NCBI RefSeq assembly: GCF_038502225.1
Contig: NC_091307.1
Location: 28,259,078-28,323,077, forward strand
Length of the DNA stretch: 64,000 bases
Source of the DNA: Cherax quadricarinatus
Taxonomy: Eukaryota; Arthropoda; Malacostraca; Decapoda; Parastacidae
Reading direction: 5' to 3'
The notes beneath the pieces were generated by a model that was given only the letters and a program-made list of their open reading frames with translations, had not been told where the DNA came from and ran no database searches. Positions 21,313 to 32,449 of the stretch are shown one piece after another. Numbering within the stretch: the first letter of the stretch is position 1; every line of letters begins with the position of its first letter. The position numbers were made by a program, and so were the translations under genes.

Positions 21313-21544
21313 TCACCTAATTGTACTCACCTAATTGTGGTTGCAGGGGTCGAGACTCAGCTCCTGGCCCCGCCTCTTCACTGATCGCTACTAGGTCCTC
21401 TCCCTCTCTGCTTCCTGAGCTTTGTCATCCCTCTTCTTAAAACTATGTATGGTTCCTGCCTCCACTACTTCACTTGCTAGGCTATTCCACTTCCTGACGA
21501 CTCTATGACTGAAGAAATACTTCCTAACGTCCCTGTGACTCGTC
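21310..21544 (-). mobile_element. LINE-D copy 2, 3' end only
   Basis: The minus strand ends in two GGTGAGTACAATTA-type units, preceded by CAGGAGCTGAGTCTCGACCC and the C-terminal codons. Same end as 52884-53100. The 5' end is truncated at about 21544, where the LINE-B fragment starts. Confidence 0.85.
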
Positions 21545-21950
21545 TGTGTGTGTGTGTGACCCAACAATTAATATTTGCACCAATAACTCATTACAGTTGT
21601 GACCGGGTGTGGACGTGTGAATTGCTCATTACTCTATAATTTGTTCATGATTGTAGCCATGTATAAACGTAAGTAAGTAAATTTGCTTGCTTACATGATT
21701 CATTATACCTAGTTCAGCTATCAAAACTTTGGGGGCCCAGTCCCAGGACCCATTATGTACCTCTGTAATTTGTAAATACCTTTGTAACTTGTCATGACTG
21801 TGACCATATCTACCTGGAGTCCATTACCTTTGTCACTTGCTTTGCTATCAGAACTCTGGGGTCCAGTCCCTGGACCAATTATGTACCTCTGTAATCCTTT
21901 GACTACCGCCAACAGGATGGGTATGGGGTGCATAATAAACATATTAAACT
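21545..21950 (+). mobile_element. LINE-B 3'UTR, truncated copy
   Basis: From GTGTGTGTGTGAC to AATAAACATATTAAACT, matching 7925-8425 with small deletions (fewer 24-bp units). No coding part. Confidence 0.88.
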
Positions 21951-22313
21951 ATCAGCTAGGCCTGTATACCTATAGCAATGACTAGGAATACGCGTTAAAT
22001 ATGCCAATTTGCTACATCGCGTTGCTAATTAGACGCCTCAGAAAACGATATAGAATGTAGTAATTAAAACTGACATAACAAAAGACTACACAAAATTAAG
22101 ATGAAGGCCTTAAAAAATTCACAAGATGTTATGAAACCTCCATTCCTGTGAGAGTCGACAATAAGTTTGTTATCGCTACGCAAGCAAAGAAAACATTGAT
22201 CCTGACGTACAACAGAGAACGAAGTAAACATTTGAGACACTGCGTTAATATCTTACATTACACTCAAACGCTAGGAAGGAAGGAAGGAAGGAAGGATGAA
22301 CGTAACGCATAAA
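21951..22313. other. Unassigned spacer with short (GGAA)n
   Basis: Unremarkable sequence; (GGAA)n at 22273-22294. CAGCTAGGCCTGTATACCT at 21955 echoes a phrase in the SINE at 11105-11160, but nothing around it follows. Confidence 0.45.
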
Positions 22314-22628
22314 AACTTAAGATAAGAGATAAGATAAGATTTCGTTCGGATTTTTAACCCCGGAGGGTTAGCCACCCAGGATAACCCAAGAAAGTCAGTG
22401 CGTCATCGAGGACTGTCTAACTTATTTCCATTGGGGTCCTTAATCTTGTCCCCCAGGATGCGACCCACACCAGTCGACTAACACCCAGGTACCTATTTGC
22501 TGCTAGGTGAACAGGACAATAGGTGTAAGGAAACGTGTCGGAATTTCCACCCGCCGGGAATCGAACCCGGGCCCTCCGTGTGTGAAGCGGGAGCTTTAGC
22601 CACCAGACCACCGGGCCACAACTTAAGA
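22314..22628 (-). mobile_element. tRNA-Val-like SINE (SINE-V), minus strand, with target duplication
   Basis: The minus strand starts GTGGCCCGGTGGTCTGG and has a tRNA head of about 75 bp, with anticodon loop TTCACAC (anticodon CAC, as in tRNA-Val) and box B GGTTCGATTCC. Its body shares TTAGTCGACTGGTGTGGGTC with the SINE at 11105. It ends in (TCTTA)n. Flanked by AACTTAAGA at 22314-22322 and 22620-22628, a 9-bp target duplication. A complete SINE, probably transcribed by RNA polymerase III from the internal boxes. Confidence 0.85.
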
Positions 22629-23045
22629 AAAAACTATCAAGGATAAGAGAACTGTTTTTTTTTTGTGGAAAATAATAATAGATATATAAACTAGTAATCG
22701 ATAATAAAGAGAGAAAGGTTTAAATCAGTTTTAAGGAAAGCTTTTCTTTTTTTATTAAATAAACCTAACTTAAAAAAAAAATGGACTAAACAAAAATAAA
22801 ATTAATTCTCAACGGAGAAGCAAATACACGTTTTTTGGGATGTGTGATCGTGGCTTGGTTAACAGGATCGTCAGTTCACACACCAGGCAAGGGTGAAACA
22901 TTGGGCACGTTCCCTTACATCTGCTGCACCTGTTGAATCCTGGGAAACAGGCTTAACCTAAGTTTCCTCGAAATACTCTATATAACCAGGTTTTTCTGTA
23001 TAGTATGCCAATCATATCAGACAGGGCAGTAATAGTTGCATCATA
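22629..23045. other. Unassigned spacer
   Basis: AT-rich, no supported feature. Confidence 0.45.
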
Positions 23046-23062
23046 TACATGTAGAAATAAAG

Positions 23063-23133
<71 letters not shown>

Positions 23134-23158
23134 TGTTGTTGTTGTTATTATTATTATA
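23046..23158 (+). repeat. SINE/LINE 3' end with (ATT)n tail
   Basis: TACATGTAGAAATAAAGAT, also the 3' end of the SINE at 11105, followed by about 90 bp of (ATT)n with a short GTT patch. The body upstream does not match, so only a minimal 3' end is supported. Poly-Asn and poly-Tyr frames are artefacts. Confidence 0.7.
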
Positions 23159-23445
23159 AGTCCGGGTCATTTGTTGACGACAATCAAGGTGATTAAAGCA
23201 GTGTAAATATACCCTGAGAATCAAGAGTGGTCCGATGTCCTCGCCATTTGATGAGCTTGTGAATATTGAGCAGTAGGTGGGGATAACAAGGTCGTTCAGA
23301 CACCTCCGTGTCACAGTCAGTTCACCGGCAGACGATTGATAATTTTTTTTCTTTTTTATATTTTATTTAAAACCAATACAGTTTAACATAAAAATAAAAA
23401 TAAAGAAACAGTATGGATCTCAATCAGATTAACTGACAAATGGCA
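23159..23445. other. Unassigned spacer
   Basis: No gene seen. T/A-rich stretch at 23341-23410. Confidence 0.45.
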
Positions 23446-23648
23446 GTCACTTAGCCATAATACCAACTTACCTCATAATTTGTAATATTTTACAATTAAG
23501 AATAAAACTAAGTCTGCCCGAAATGCCTAGCCATGCTAAGCGTTCTAGTGGTACACTCTGTAATCACTATTTTACTACATGTAAACCAAACAATAACCAA
23601 ATTTCTGTAAACTCAGCATTGTAATCCTTATAGAGAATAAACTTTGAA
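23446..23648 (+). mobile_element. LINE-A 3'UTR, truncated copy
   Basis: Matches 9837-10037 (CACTTAGCCATAATACC to AATAAACTTTGAA). 5'-truncated; the TTGAA tail is reduced to one unit. Confidence 0.9.
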
Positions 23649-23739
23649 ACGGATTCCACCTATATGCTCGCAAGATATTGCTGCAAAATATGCAACAATA
23701 ACTTACGGCAAAGAACATAGCTCCAAAAAAAAAAAAAAA

Positions 23740-24210
23740 TACGGTCGAGGTTCCTAAACCTGTATTCCCTGGAACGCAGGCGGGAGAGATACATGATTAT
23801 ATACACCTGGAAAATCCTAGAGGGACTAGTACCGAACTTGCACACGAAAATCACTCACTACGAAAGCAAAAGACTTGGCAGACGATGCAACATCCCCCCA
23901 ATGAAAAGCAGGGGTGTCACTAGCACGTTAAGAGACCATACAATAAGTGTCAGGGGCCCGAGACTGTTCAACTGCCTCCCAGCACACATAAGGGGGATTA
24001 CCAACAGACCCCTGGCAGTCTTCAAGCTGGCACTGGACAAGCACCTAAAGTCGGTACCTGACCAGCCGGGCTGTGGCTCGTACGTTGGTTTGCGTGCAGC
24101 CAGCAGCAACAGCTTGGTTGATCAGGCTCTGATCCACCAGGAGGCCTGGTCACAGACCGGGCCGCGGGGGCGTTGACCCCCGGAACTCTTTCCAGGTAAA
24201 CTCCAGGTAA
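23740..24210 (+). mobile_element. LINE-F, truncated copy with ORF2 C-terminus
   Basis: Open frame 23793-24176 encodes the last 127 residues (LGRRCNIPPMKSRGV, VRGPRLFNCLPAHIRG, VPDQPGCGSYVGLRAASSN). The 3' end is two CTCCAGGTAAA units. Same family as 53779-58440. The upstream A-run (23726-23739) marks the junction. Confidence 0.88.
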
Positions 24211-24740
24211 AACAGAGTCGTGAACTGACATATATACACATTCTTGAATCAAAACCTTACATATATATAAAGTTACATATAACATGGCATCTGACAAAGG
24301 CTCAATACACTAGAAAAGTAAATATACAAAGAAGTTATATCAATTAAATCCCAACCTTCGCATTAATCAATAAACCAAAACCTAACATCATAATCTTACT
24401 AGAACATCTACATACGTATCCCTAACAATACAGCTTTACATATACCAACATACAAATAAACATAAAAAGAATACAGCTTAGAACTCAAAAACTGAAGGCG
24501 CAATACTGTTACAATAAACCCATATACATAATCTTAGACACAAATGGACTACGTCACTAAACTGTCTAGATATGTCTGTATACCATACAGACTGAAACTT
24601 ACATCAAGAACTTAGCATGACACCAAACCGGTATCAAGGTACAGACCATAATTATAAACTTAAAAAAGAATCGAATCATACATATATAAAGTTTTAAATA
24701 ACGTCTGACCCATGACAAAGGCTCAATACAATAGAAAGGG

Positions 24741-24811
<71 letters not shown>

Positions 24812-24892
24812 CAAAATGTATCACAAAACCACATTAGTCAGATGCACTGTATGCACAAAGCAAAACAGTATATAAGATATCACGAAATAGCG
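24211..24892. other. Unassigned AT-rich spacer with (CA)n
   Basis: Contains (CA)n at 24742-24806. A phrase of about 50 bp at 24255-24320 (TGACAAAGGCTCAATACA.TAG) is repeated, diverged, at 24680-24740. No coding signal. Confidence 0.5.
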
Positions 24893-26968
24893 AAATTAAA
24901 TTAACAAAATCAGATGAACCCCAACTCCCACCAACAGAAACAGCAAACAGACTCAATGATTTCTTCCCCACTAAGGACAAAACCTTGCCAATAAAATCCC
25001 AAGCTCAGATACCCCACCAAATGACTACCTCACTGGCAACTACCCGAACACACTGTTCCTAGCTCCGACTAACCCATACGAAGTCTCCCTTATTATCAAC
25101 GCACTAAAAAACAAGGCAGGAGATTTAAATACCTTACCACCCTTATATACAAAAGAGTGTCACAAGTGCTATCACCAATCATTGCAACACTCTTTAACAA
25201 ATCCATTGAATCCTCTACCTTCCCTACAGTTCTCAAAATAGCAAGGGTCACCCCGATCCATAAAGGAGGAGACCAAACAGAGTTGAATAACTATAGGCCA
25301 ATATCCAACTTACACCCTCTCTCAAACATCTTCGAAAAATTAATTCATAAACGAATCTACTCCTACCTCATCTCCCAAAACATACTCAACCCCTGCCAAT
25401 TTGGATTCAGGCCTAATAAAAATACTAATGATGCTATTATACACATGCTAGAACATATATACACTGCAATAGAGAAAAAAGAAGTCCCACTGGGGATCTT
25501 CATTGACTTACGTAAAGCTTTTGATACAGTTGACCATGACTTGCTCAACGTAAAATTGTCGCACTATGGTATTAGAGGGCACTCCCTCAACTACCTCAAG
25601 TCATACCTCAGCAACAGAAACCAATATGTGTACACAAATGGGACAAACTCTTCCGCACAACCAATTACAGTTGGTGTCCCACAGGGAAGTGTCCTTGGCC
25701 CTCTTCTCTTTCTCCTATACATAAATGACCTACCAAATGCTTCGCAATTACTCAAACCCACACTATTTGCAGATGACACTACATACGCCTTCTCTCACCC
25801 GAGCCCAGTCAAGCTAGCCAATACTGTAAATACCGAATTACAGAAAATATCTACCTGGATGAGGACTAACAAACTTACACTAAACATTGACAAAAGCTAC
25901 TACATTCAGTTTGGTAACAGAGCTACAGATATCCCTCTTAACATAATGATAAACGGATCACCGATCACAAAGCTAACAGAGGGAAAATTCTTAGGAATCC
26001 ACCTTGACAATAGACTCAAATTTCATACACATATACAACAAATTTCTAAGAAAATTTTCAAGACCGTAGGCATACTATCGAAGATACGGTACTATGTTCT
26101 ACAATCAGCCCTCCTGGCCCTATATCACTCTCTTATTTACCCCTATCTCACCTATGGAATTTGTGCATTGGGCTCAACAGTTAACCATCTCAGATCACTA
26201 ATCACCCAACAAAAGGCTGCAGTCAGAATGATAACAAATCCCCACTACAGGCAGCACACTCCACCAATATTCAAAACACTAAACCTACTCACAATACAAA
26301 ACATCCATACTTATTACTGCACCTATTACATACATAGAACACTTAACTCTGATATTAACCCTCCTCTCAAACAACTCCTTGCCAACCTCAACAGAACTCA
26401 TGACCATAACACAAGGCACAGATCACTCTTTGATGTTCCTCGAGTCCATCTCACACTATGCAAAAACTCAATGCACATAAAAGGCCCTAAAATCTGGAAT
26501 TCATTACCTGTAAATATAAAAGAAACACTACCTGTTTATAAATTCAAGTCTCTTCTCAAAGATCACTTACTCACCCAAAACCAAATAAATACTGAATAAC
26601 TGAACCTTATAAATTGTATATCTTAAATGTTTCTCACAATTATATCACATAAATGTTCAACCTAAGACCCAATCTAACTTTGTTATTTTTTTAAATACAC
26701 TACCTAACAGAATACTCCATTCTACTGAATGTACAGCAATGCATGCAACCATATTACCTGTCTTTGTAATACTCATTTGTGCTTTATTGTTATCTGTTTA
26801 CAATAAAGTTTTATCACTGATTACATCATTGCTTAGTTAATCTTAAGTTAATTTTAAGCCAGCCCGTAATGCTATGCATATAAGTGGCTTTGGCATGCTG
26901 CTCTTACCTGTATTTTTTTTGTACCTCTGTATGTATGTTCAAACTATTAAATAAATAAATAAATAAAT
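24893..26968 (+). mobile_element. LINE-A2 (CR1/L2-type), 5'-truncated, RT mostly intact
   Basis: Begins in the linker before the RT (KSDEPQLPPTETANRLNDFF), runs through RT and C-terminus, and ends with a 3'UTR and a (TAAA)n tail. A sister family of LINE-A: same protein plan, about two thirds identical in the RT, but a different 3' tail. A frameshift near 24972 and a disrupted region at about 25150 separate the first 90 or so codons from the main frame. Shares its 3' half with 18331-19130. Confidence 0.88.
25157..26599 (+). CDS. LINE-A2 ORF2 fragment: reverse transcriptase (480 codons open)
   Basis: Reverse transcriptase used for target-primed insertion. Motifs in order: NNYRPISNLHPLSN near 53, QFGFRPNKNTNDA near 85, FIDLRKAFDTVDHDLL near 120, GVPQGSVLGP near 170, catalytic FADDTTYA near 203, GKFLGIHLDN near 277, then the CR1/L2 C-terminus (RSLFDVPRVHLTL, GPKIWNSLPVN). 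The start at 25157 (GTG) is only the first usable codon after upstream damage; the endonuclease is absent, so the product would not be a working ORF2 protein. Ends LTQNQINTE. Conservation of every RT motif suggests a recent insertion. Confidence 0.85.
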   Translation: MSQVLSPIIATLFNKSIESSTFPTVLKIARVTPIHKGGDQTELNNYRPISNLHPLSNIFEKLIHKRIYSYLISQNILNPCQFGFRPNKNTNDAIIHMLEHIYTAIEKKEVPLGIFIDLRKAFDTVDHDLLNVKLSHYGIRGHSLNYLKSYLSNRNQYVYTNGTNSSAQPITVGVPQGSVLGPLLFLLYINDLPNASQLLKPTLFADDTTYAFSHPSPVKLANTVNTELQKISTWMRTNKLTLNIDKSYYIQFGNRATDIPLNIMINGSPITKLTEGKFLGIHLDNRLKFHTHIQQISKKIFKTVGILSKIRYYVLQSALLALYHSLIYPYLTYGICALGSTVNHLRSLITQQKAAVRMITNPHYRQHTPPIFKTLNLLTIQNIHTYYCTYYIHRTLNSDINPPLKQLLANLNRTHDHNTRHRSLFDVPRVHLTLCKNSMHIKGPKIWNSLPVNIKETLPVYKFKSLLKDHLLTQNQINTE

Positions 26969-27299
26969 ATCTTATCGTGCAAAAACCCAGCACGAAACAT
27001 AAATACAAACTAAAACACACTTCATATCGCAAAGAACTTATTACTCAAGAATCAAAATAATACATAAAAAAAAACCTACTATATTATACCTACATTCCTG
27101 AAAAGTGTTATATCGATATAACGAGTCCTTGAGCTCTACATCCACACTTGGCAAGATAACCACAAGGTGGCTGCCATAATGTCTCAATGAAAAACAGGAA
27201 ACCATACCAAACCCACATTCACAACACTCTCACGAGCCCCCTCCCCCCCCAAGGAGGCGAGCCCGCTGTGACCCCCTGACTCCCTCGCAACCTATGAAA

Positions 27300-30200
27300 A
27301 CCCCTTCACTCACTCATTATCATTCACAGATTTACGAGAATCCCTAACGTTAGCATTTTATACCCCTCTGAGAAAGCCTGATCCCACCTCCTCCCATACA
27401 AATCTCTGTTACGACACATCGTACGATAGAACGTTACCGCAAGAACTTTCCTTCGCTTTTCACTATCCCCTCTCCCCCTCATCACCCACGACATATATAT
27501 ATATATAATCTACCATGATATAATCTAAAGCTCTTATGACACCCTCGTCTAACCCACCCATATCTAGACTTAAAGCACGCAAAACCGACACCCCACGGCC
27601 CCCCACCCTCTGTACCAACCTACTTAACCAGCACCTAACCTCCTCTAGCCCTTCACAAAAGTAAACTACATGAAACGCAGTCTCATCCCCTCCACAGATA
27701 CCACACCCCCCACCCTCCACAACCTTTCTGTTTCGTAGTATCTCACCAGATGGAATGATCCCATGCAGAAATCGAAACATCACCTCACGTGCCTGAGGGT
27801 TTAACTTCATTTTACTAAATCTAAACCAAATACTCTTCCACGCATGCATGGGGAACAAACCCTCAACTGGGACAACGCACCTACCTACAAGCAACCTACA
27901 CAAATCCCTTATATGAATCTTTCTCAGTTCCCTAACCAACATCACGGCCCTCAAAACGATTTCGCATTCCCTCAACTCCATTCCTCGATACCACATACCC
28001 AGCCTGTCGTGTATCCTTCCCAACTGCCCCGCGTTCACACCCTCATGCAACACTTCCCATTTAATACACACACATTTAGCCCTCTGCCTCAAATCCATCA
28101 ACCCCAACCCACCCTGACTTACAGGTAACATTACAACTTCTCTCCTTAACCAATTGCAACGTGAACCCCACAAAAATTTGTACACCCATCTTAGAATTTC
28201 TGCAATTGCTGTCCCTGTAATTGGGAACACAGCTGCGACATGCCAAATCTTACTATACAATAAAATGTTTACAACTATCACTCGCTGTATAAGAGTTAGG
28301 TGCTGGGGTCTCAAAACACCTATATGCCCCATGATCCTTTCCACTAACCTATCCGAGTTTTCCACCTGTGCCGCAACCATGTCATCCCTATAAATAATAC
28401 CACAAATCTGTAAAGACACCGCCCATTCTTTAACAACATTACATCTCCCCCCCCACCCCCTCACCCAAGAACCCATCCCCATGCACCTTGACTTCGCACT
28501 ATTTACCTGCATACCCGTGGCACTTCCAAATAATTGCACAACCTCGTCCAACACTCCCATTGACATCCCTTCACGAATGAGAACAGTGGTGTCGTCAACA
28601 TATCCAATTAAACCCGGCCAGGCCCTCCCACCCCCCCACACTTCCCTCACCTGGAGTACATAAGCTATGGTTAACCATTCTATAAAAGGGGTCCTGGAAA
28701 CACGCAAACAATATTTGGGACATGGGGTATCCCTGTCTAAGGCCTCTACCCATTGCAATCTCCCTCCCCATACATCCATTAATTTGTATCCTCATTTTCG
28801 CCCCCTTATACAACGTATTTACCCACTCGACTATTTCCTCCCCAAAACCCTGTCTCCTAAGTATAACCTGCAAAGCTCCCCTTTCCACTCTATCATATGC
28901 TCCCTGCCAATCTAGAGCCAACAAAGCCGCCCCTCCACCCCCACCCTTAGCTTCTACAAAACTTCTCAGTATCCCATGTCCTTCAATCATCGACCTTCCC
29001 GGCAACCCAAACTGAGATTTTGACACCACCCTCCCCACAACACATTTGAACTTATTACCTAAAAGTTTTGCAAAAACCTTATAGTCTGCACACATCAGCG
29101 ATATGGCTCGGTACTCCCGTAGGGTGGGCTGCCCCTTGCCCTTCGGGACCAACACTACAACTGCTGTTACCTGCTTTTCCCCCAACTTACCCTTCTCCTT
29201 CATATGATTAAATAACCTAACTATAAATCCCTGTATTAACGTCCAATGTTGTAAATAAAATTCTACCAGGAGACCGTCAATACCCGGAGCTTTCCCCTTC
29301 CTCATTCCCCTTAACGCATTCTCTATTTCCTCTGCCATAATAGTCCCACCTAAAGCCTTTCTATCACTATTTCCTAAATTACACATCACATATGTACACA
29401 CCTTGTCTAACGCCACATCACCCACCCCCCCACTTTTCCAGTACTTCTCATACCAAGCCTCTGCATATGCACACATCCCCTTCATGGTTCGTATCTCCTG
29501 CCCTGCTCTATAATTCCCAACCATCTCTGTTACCTCTAAACATGGGATAGCCGTCACCGCCTGCCTTTGCTTTTGATGCAGCAAAACACACGCTGACGGC
29601 TTGTCGCCCCAAAGCACTTCTTCCACCCCTGCCTGCACCCTTACAGCTTGAAACCTTTCATTTTGCAACACCCTCAACCTCCCCTTTATTTCAGCTATTT
29701 CATCCATAGGAAAATTATTACCAACCATCCCCGCCCATAGCAACCTCTTAACCTATCCTCTAAATAGTTAGCCAGTCCATATTTTAAATTATTAATATGT
29801 TTTCCTTCTCTCACATGAAACTTTCTAATCCTTTCCTTTGCAACACAATCCCACCATGTCACAATGTTATCCACTCCCTGTTCTTCTACACTAAGCTCCC
29901 TCCATAGGACTGAAAACCCCTCCAACCCCTCCTCATCACCTAACACACTTATATTCAATTTCCAATAACTTCTATATATGTCCGCGAGCGTCCCCCACCC
30001 AACCTCCACCACCACTGCCCTATGATCTGACATTGTAGCTTCAACAGTACTGAAAGATTTCACATCCACTCCCTGAGAAAGGTACACTCTATCTAGTCTC
30101 GCAGCATATCCACTCCTAACAAACGTATATTCAGTCTCCCACACCGCCCCCCCCCAAAGGCATTACGTAACCTAACATCCCTTAATAAATCCCTAAGAGC

Positions 30201-30695
30201 CACAGACATATATCCAGCCCCTTTTGGGTCCACATCAGCCACCCTGATTACACTATTCCAGTCCCCACCAACTATTGCCACCTCTGGCAGTGCACTTAAG
30301 AAAAACACAAGATCCTCACACACAAAATCATTCTTTACCTGTATGTTATTTTCCGCCGGCGCATACACACTCACAAAAGACACACTCTTACCCATCCACC
30401 ACCCATCCACACGCAACACCCTCCCTCCCCCTCCCCCCTCGCTTCTCTGCAAAACAAACGGGCTCATCTTTCTTATTAAAATACCCACACCACCTTTTAG
30501 ATGGGGAGATGGCAGGGTAACTACTCGAAATCCTGTCACCTCCAACACCCTACACTTTTTAAAATTGTGCTCCTGCAGGAACACAACATCCACTCTAGAT
30601 TTATTCAGGAAATTACGAAACCAATCTCTCTTCATACTGCTACATAACCCATTAACATTTACAAACATACACCTAAGGCCTATTAAAGTTTCCAC
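27300..30695 (-). pseudogene. LINE-G ORF2: endonuclease, RT, C-terminal finger (broken)
   Basis: Pieces in order on the minus strand: APE endonuclease 30695-30093 (FVNVNGLCSS, VVFLQEHNF, SVYAPAENN, GGDWNSVI) and its end in another frame (TMSDHRAVVVEV) to 29695; RT 29743-28595 (GKAPGIDGLLVEFY, REYRAISLMCADYKVF, LLALDWQGAYDRVERG, RQGYPMS); then 28779-27463 in a third frame with GYVDDTTVLI, GGLGLMDLR and a finger CGICGGDETAFHVVYFC; last residues about 27460-27300. Frame changes near 30120, 29720, 28680 and 27470 make it a pseudogene. Domains are complete, so damage is limited to small indels. Confidence 0.8.
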
Positions 30696-30699
30696 CCCT

Positions 30700-31939
30700 G
30701 CCTCCTCTCATCACTCTTTACAACTCCAGAACTTGAATTTAAGTTTGACACCTTCAGAGTGCTCTCTTTCCCCCCCCCCTCTTCCGTTGCCTCCTATCAT
30801 GGCTACCACCACCTACACCACTACCTTCACACTCCACCTCAGTCTGTTTCCCAGGCCTTTGTGCAGGCGTTAGGACGTCATCAGAATCTGATGTAGCCGC
30901 CCTCTTTCTCGTGACAGTCATGTTACACATGTCTTAGTCAGGTGTTGCCTCTCGATGAATCTCCACCTCCACCTGAGAATGGTTTAGTGATTCAACGGAC
31001 GACTCCAAACCACCATCACATCCCAAAATATCACATCCCCGACTTTCTGGAAGCGACGACTCTCCGATGACACCACGCTCAGATGTAACGTTCCCCTCAG
31101 GCGGTGACAAAGTCTTCAAAACCTCGACCAATTCCTCCTCAATCTCAAGAACCTTCTCCTGTAATTGCTGCTCCTCCTTATCCACAGGAGACGACACCTG
31201 ATCAGGCAGCTGGGGGAGGGACTCCAACTCACCGCCAGTCCTGTGTGCCCGATCCACTATCTCGCTCCACAAGACACCACGCCCTCCGTCCGATGTTTGT
31301 TCCTCACCTGCCACCTTTGAAGCAGGGGCTGCGACGTCCACCACAGGTCCAGGCACACGTCTTCGCTTGTCACAGGTCTCTGCTATGTGATCATACTCAC
31401 CACATAGGCGGCACGTACGTCGTTACCCTGGGTACATAACCATAACCTGCATGCTGAATTCTTGTAGATAAACATAGGACGGTACTGGGTGCCTCAAAGT
31501 CATTTTGAGGTTGAAAGAGCCCTCTGGCAGACCAGCATAGGCGCCTGTCGCCCACGTGCCATGTTGAGCATAATGCACCGTCCCATACGTCTCAAAAACT
31601 TTCCGGATATCCGCCTCGTCCGCCTCAAAGGGAACGTTGCGTATCTTGATCCACAAATAATACTGTGAAACATCTATCATTCTTACACTGACAGCTGGTG
31701 TGACGTTAAGACTTACATCCTGAAACCTGGTGACCAACGATTCATAAACCGTTGCCGATAGCAGTTTGACGAAAATTCTTTGGCCTCCATTTAATGCTAC
31801 TCCATACAAGTCACTATCTTGTATGCCATGTCTCCCGGATGATCTTTGGCAATAAGACTTGCACAGAACTAGGCGTTATCGTTTCTCTAAGTAGCTCAAT
31901 GCCTACAGTATTTATCCGGCATCTCAGACTAACAGCCAT
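30700..31939 (-). pseudogene. LINE-G ORF1: RNA-binding protein with CCHC knuckle (broken)
   Basis: From the likely ATG at 31939 (MAVSLRCRINTVGIEL) a frameshift near 31827 leads into 31809-31423: an RRM-like fold (YYLWIKIRNVPFEADEADI, RKVFETYGTVHYAQ). An in-frame TAA at about 31427 interrupts just before the knuckle CRLCGEYDHIAETC. After that come an acidic coiled-coil-like stretch (KEEQQLQEKVLEIEEELVEV) and a basic tail with KRAATSDSDD. This matches L1/Tx1-type ORF1 layout: RNA binding plus oligomerisation. Two visible disabling changes. Confidence 0.72.
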
Positions 31940-32449
31940 CTTGACAATCGCAGTGCACTTATATTGTTAGCAGAGGTGCGACAGCACCACTTCACACCAC
32001 TGCAGCCAGGTAACTGACAAGGGAGCTCGCCTACAAACAGCAGAGGGGTGCAGAGCACAACCGCGCTCTACCGTGGTCAGGCAGCGAATGAATGGTTGAT
32101 AAAATTAGTGAAGATTGTTAAGAAGCCGTAAGTAAAATCTAGGAAGTTCCCTTGAAGATAAATCCTTAATAGAAAAGAGTAAAGACGTAGGACGAAACAG
32201 AAATTAAGAGATTTCCCTCTCTAGATAGTGCCACATGCGGCTCCTCTCTCGAAAGAACTGAAGACCCAAACAAGCGGACTTCAGGAACACGAAACAAACA
32301 TATATTTTCTACTCTTTTCTTTTACAAAACATCTTTACCAAGTTCTTAAGCTCGGGAAGCTCTAAGAACATAGCCAAAGGAAACGGGTGTCGTCCTCTGA
32401 CTGTAAAAAGGTCTTAACCAACTGAGCATCAACTCAGCCAGTCTCAAAA

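Larger units (their letters stand above)
27070..32095 (-). mobile_element. LINE-G, Tx1/L1-like non-LTR retrotransposon, nearly full length
   Basis: Minus-strand order: 5' leader (about 32095-31940), ORF1 with zinc knuckle, ORF2 with endonuclease, RT carrying YVDD, and C-terminal finger, then a 3'UTR to about 27070. RT motifs of the style GRGLRQGYPMS and GYVDDTTVLI fit the L1/Tx1 group and differ from the CR1/I families here. The coding strand is G-rich. The exact 3' tail is unclear, because LINE-A2 lies directly next to it. Confidence 0.8.

Noticed and set aside
30275..30873. Proline/threonine-rich plus-strand frames
   Set aside because: They are the antisense of the G-rich LINE-G coding sequence.
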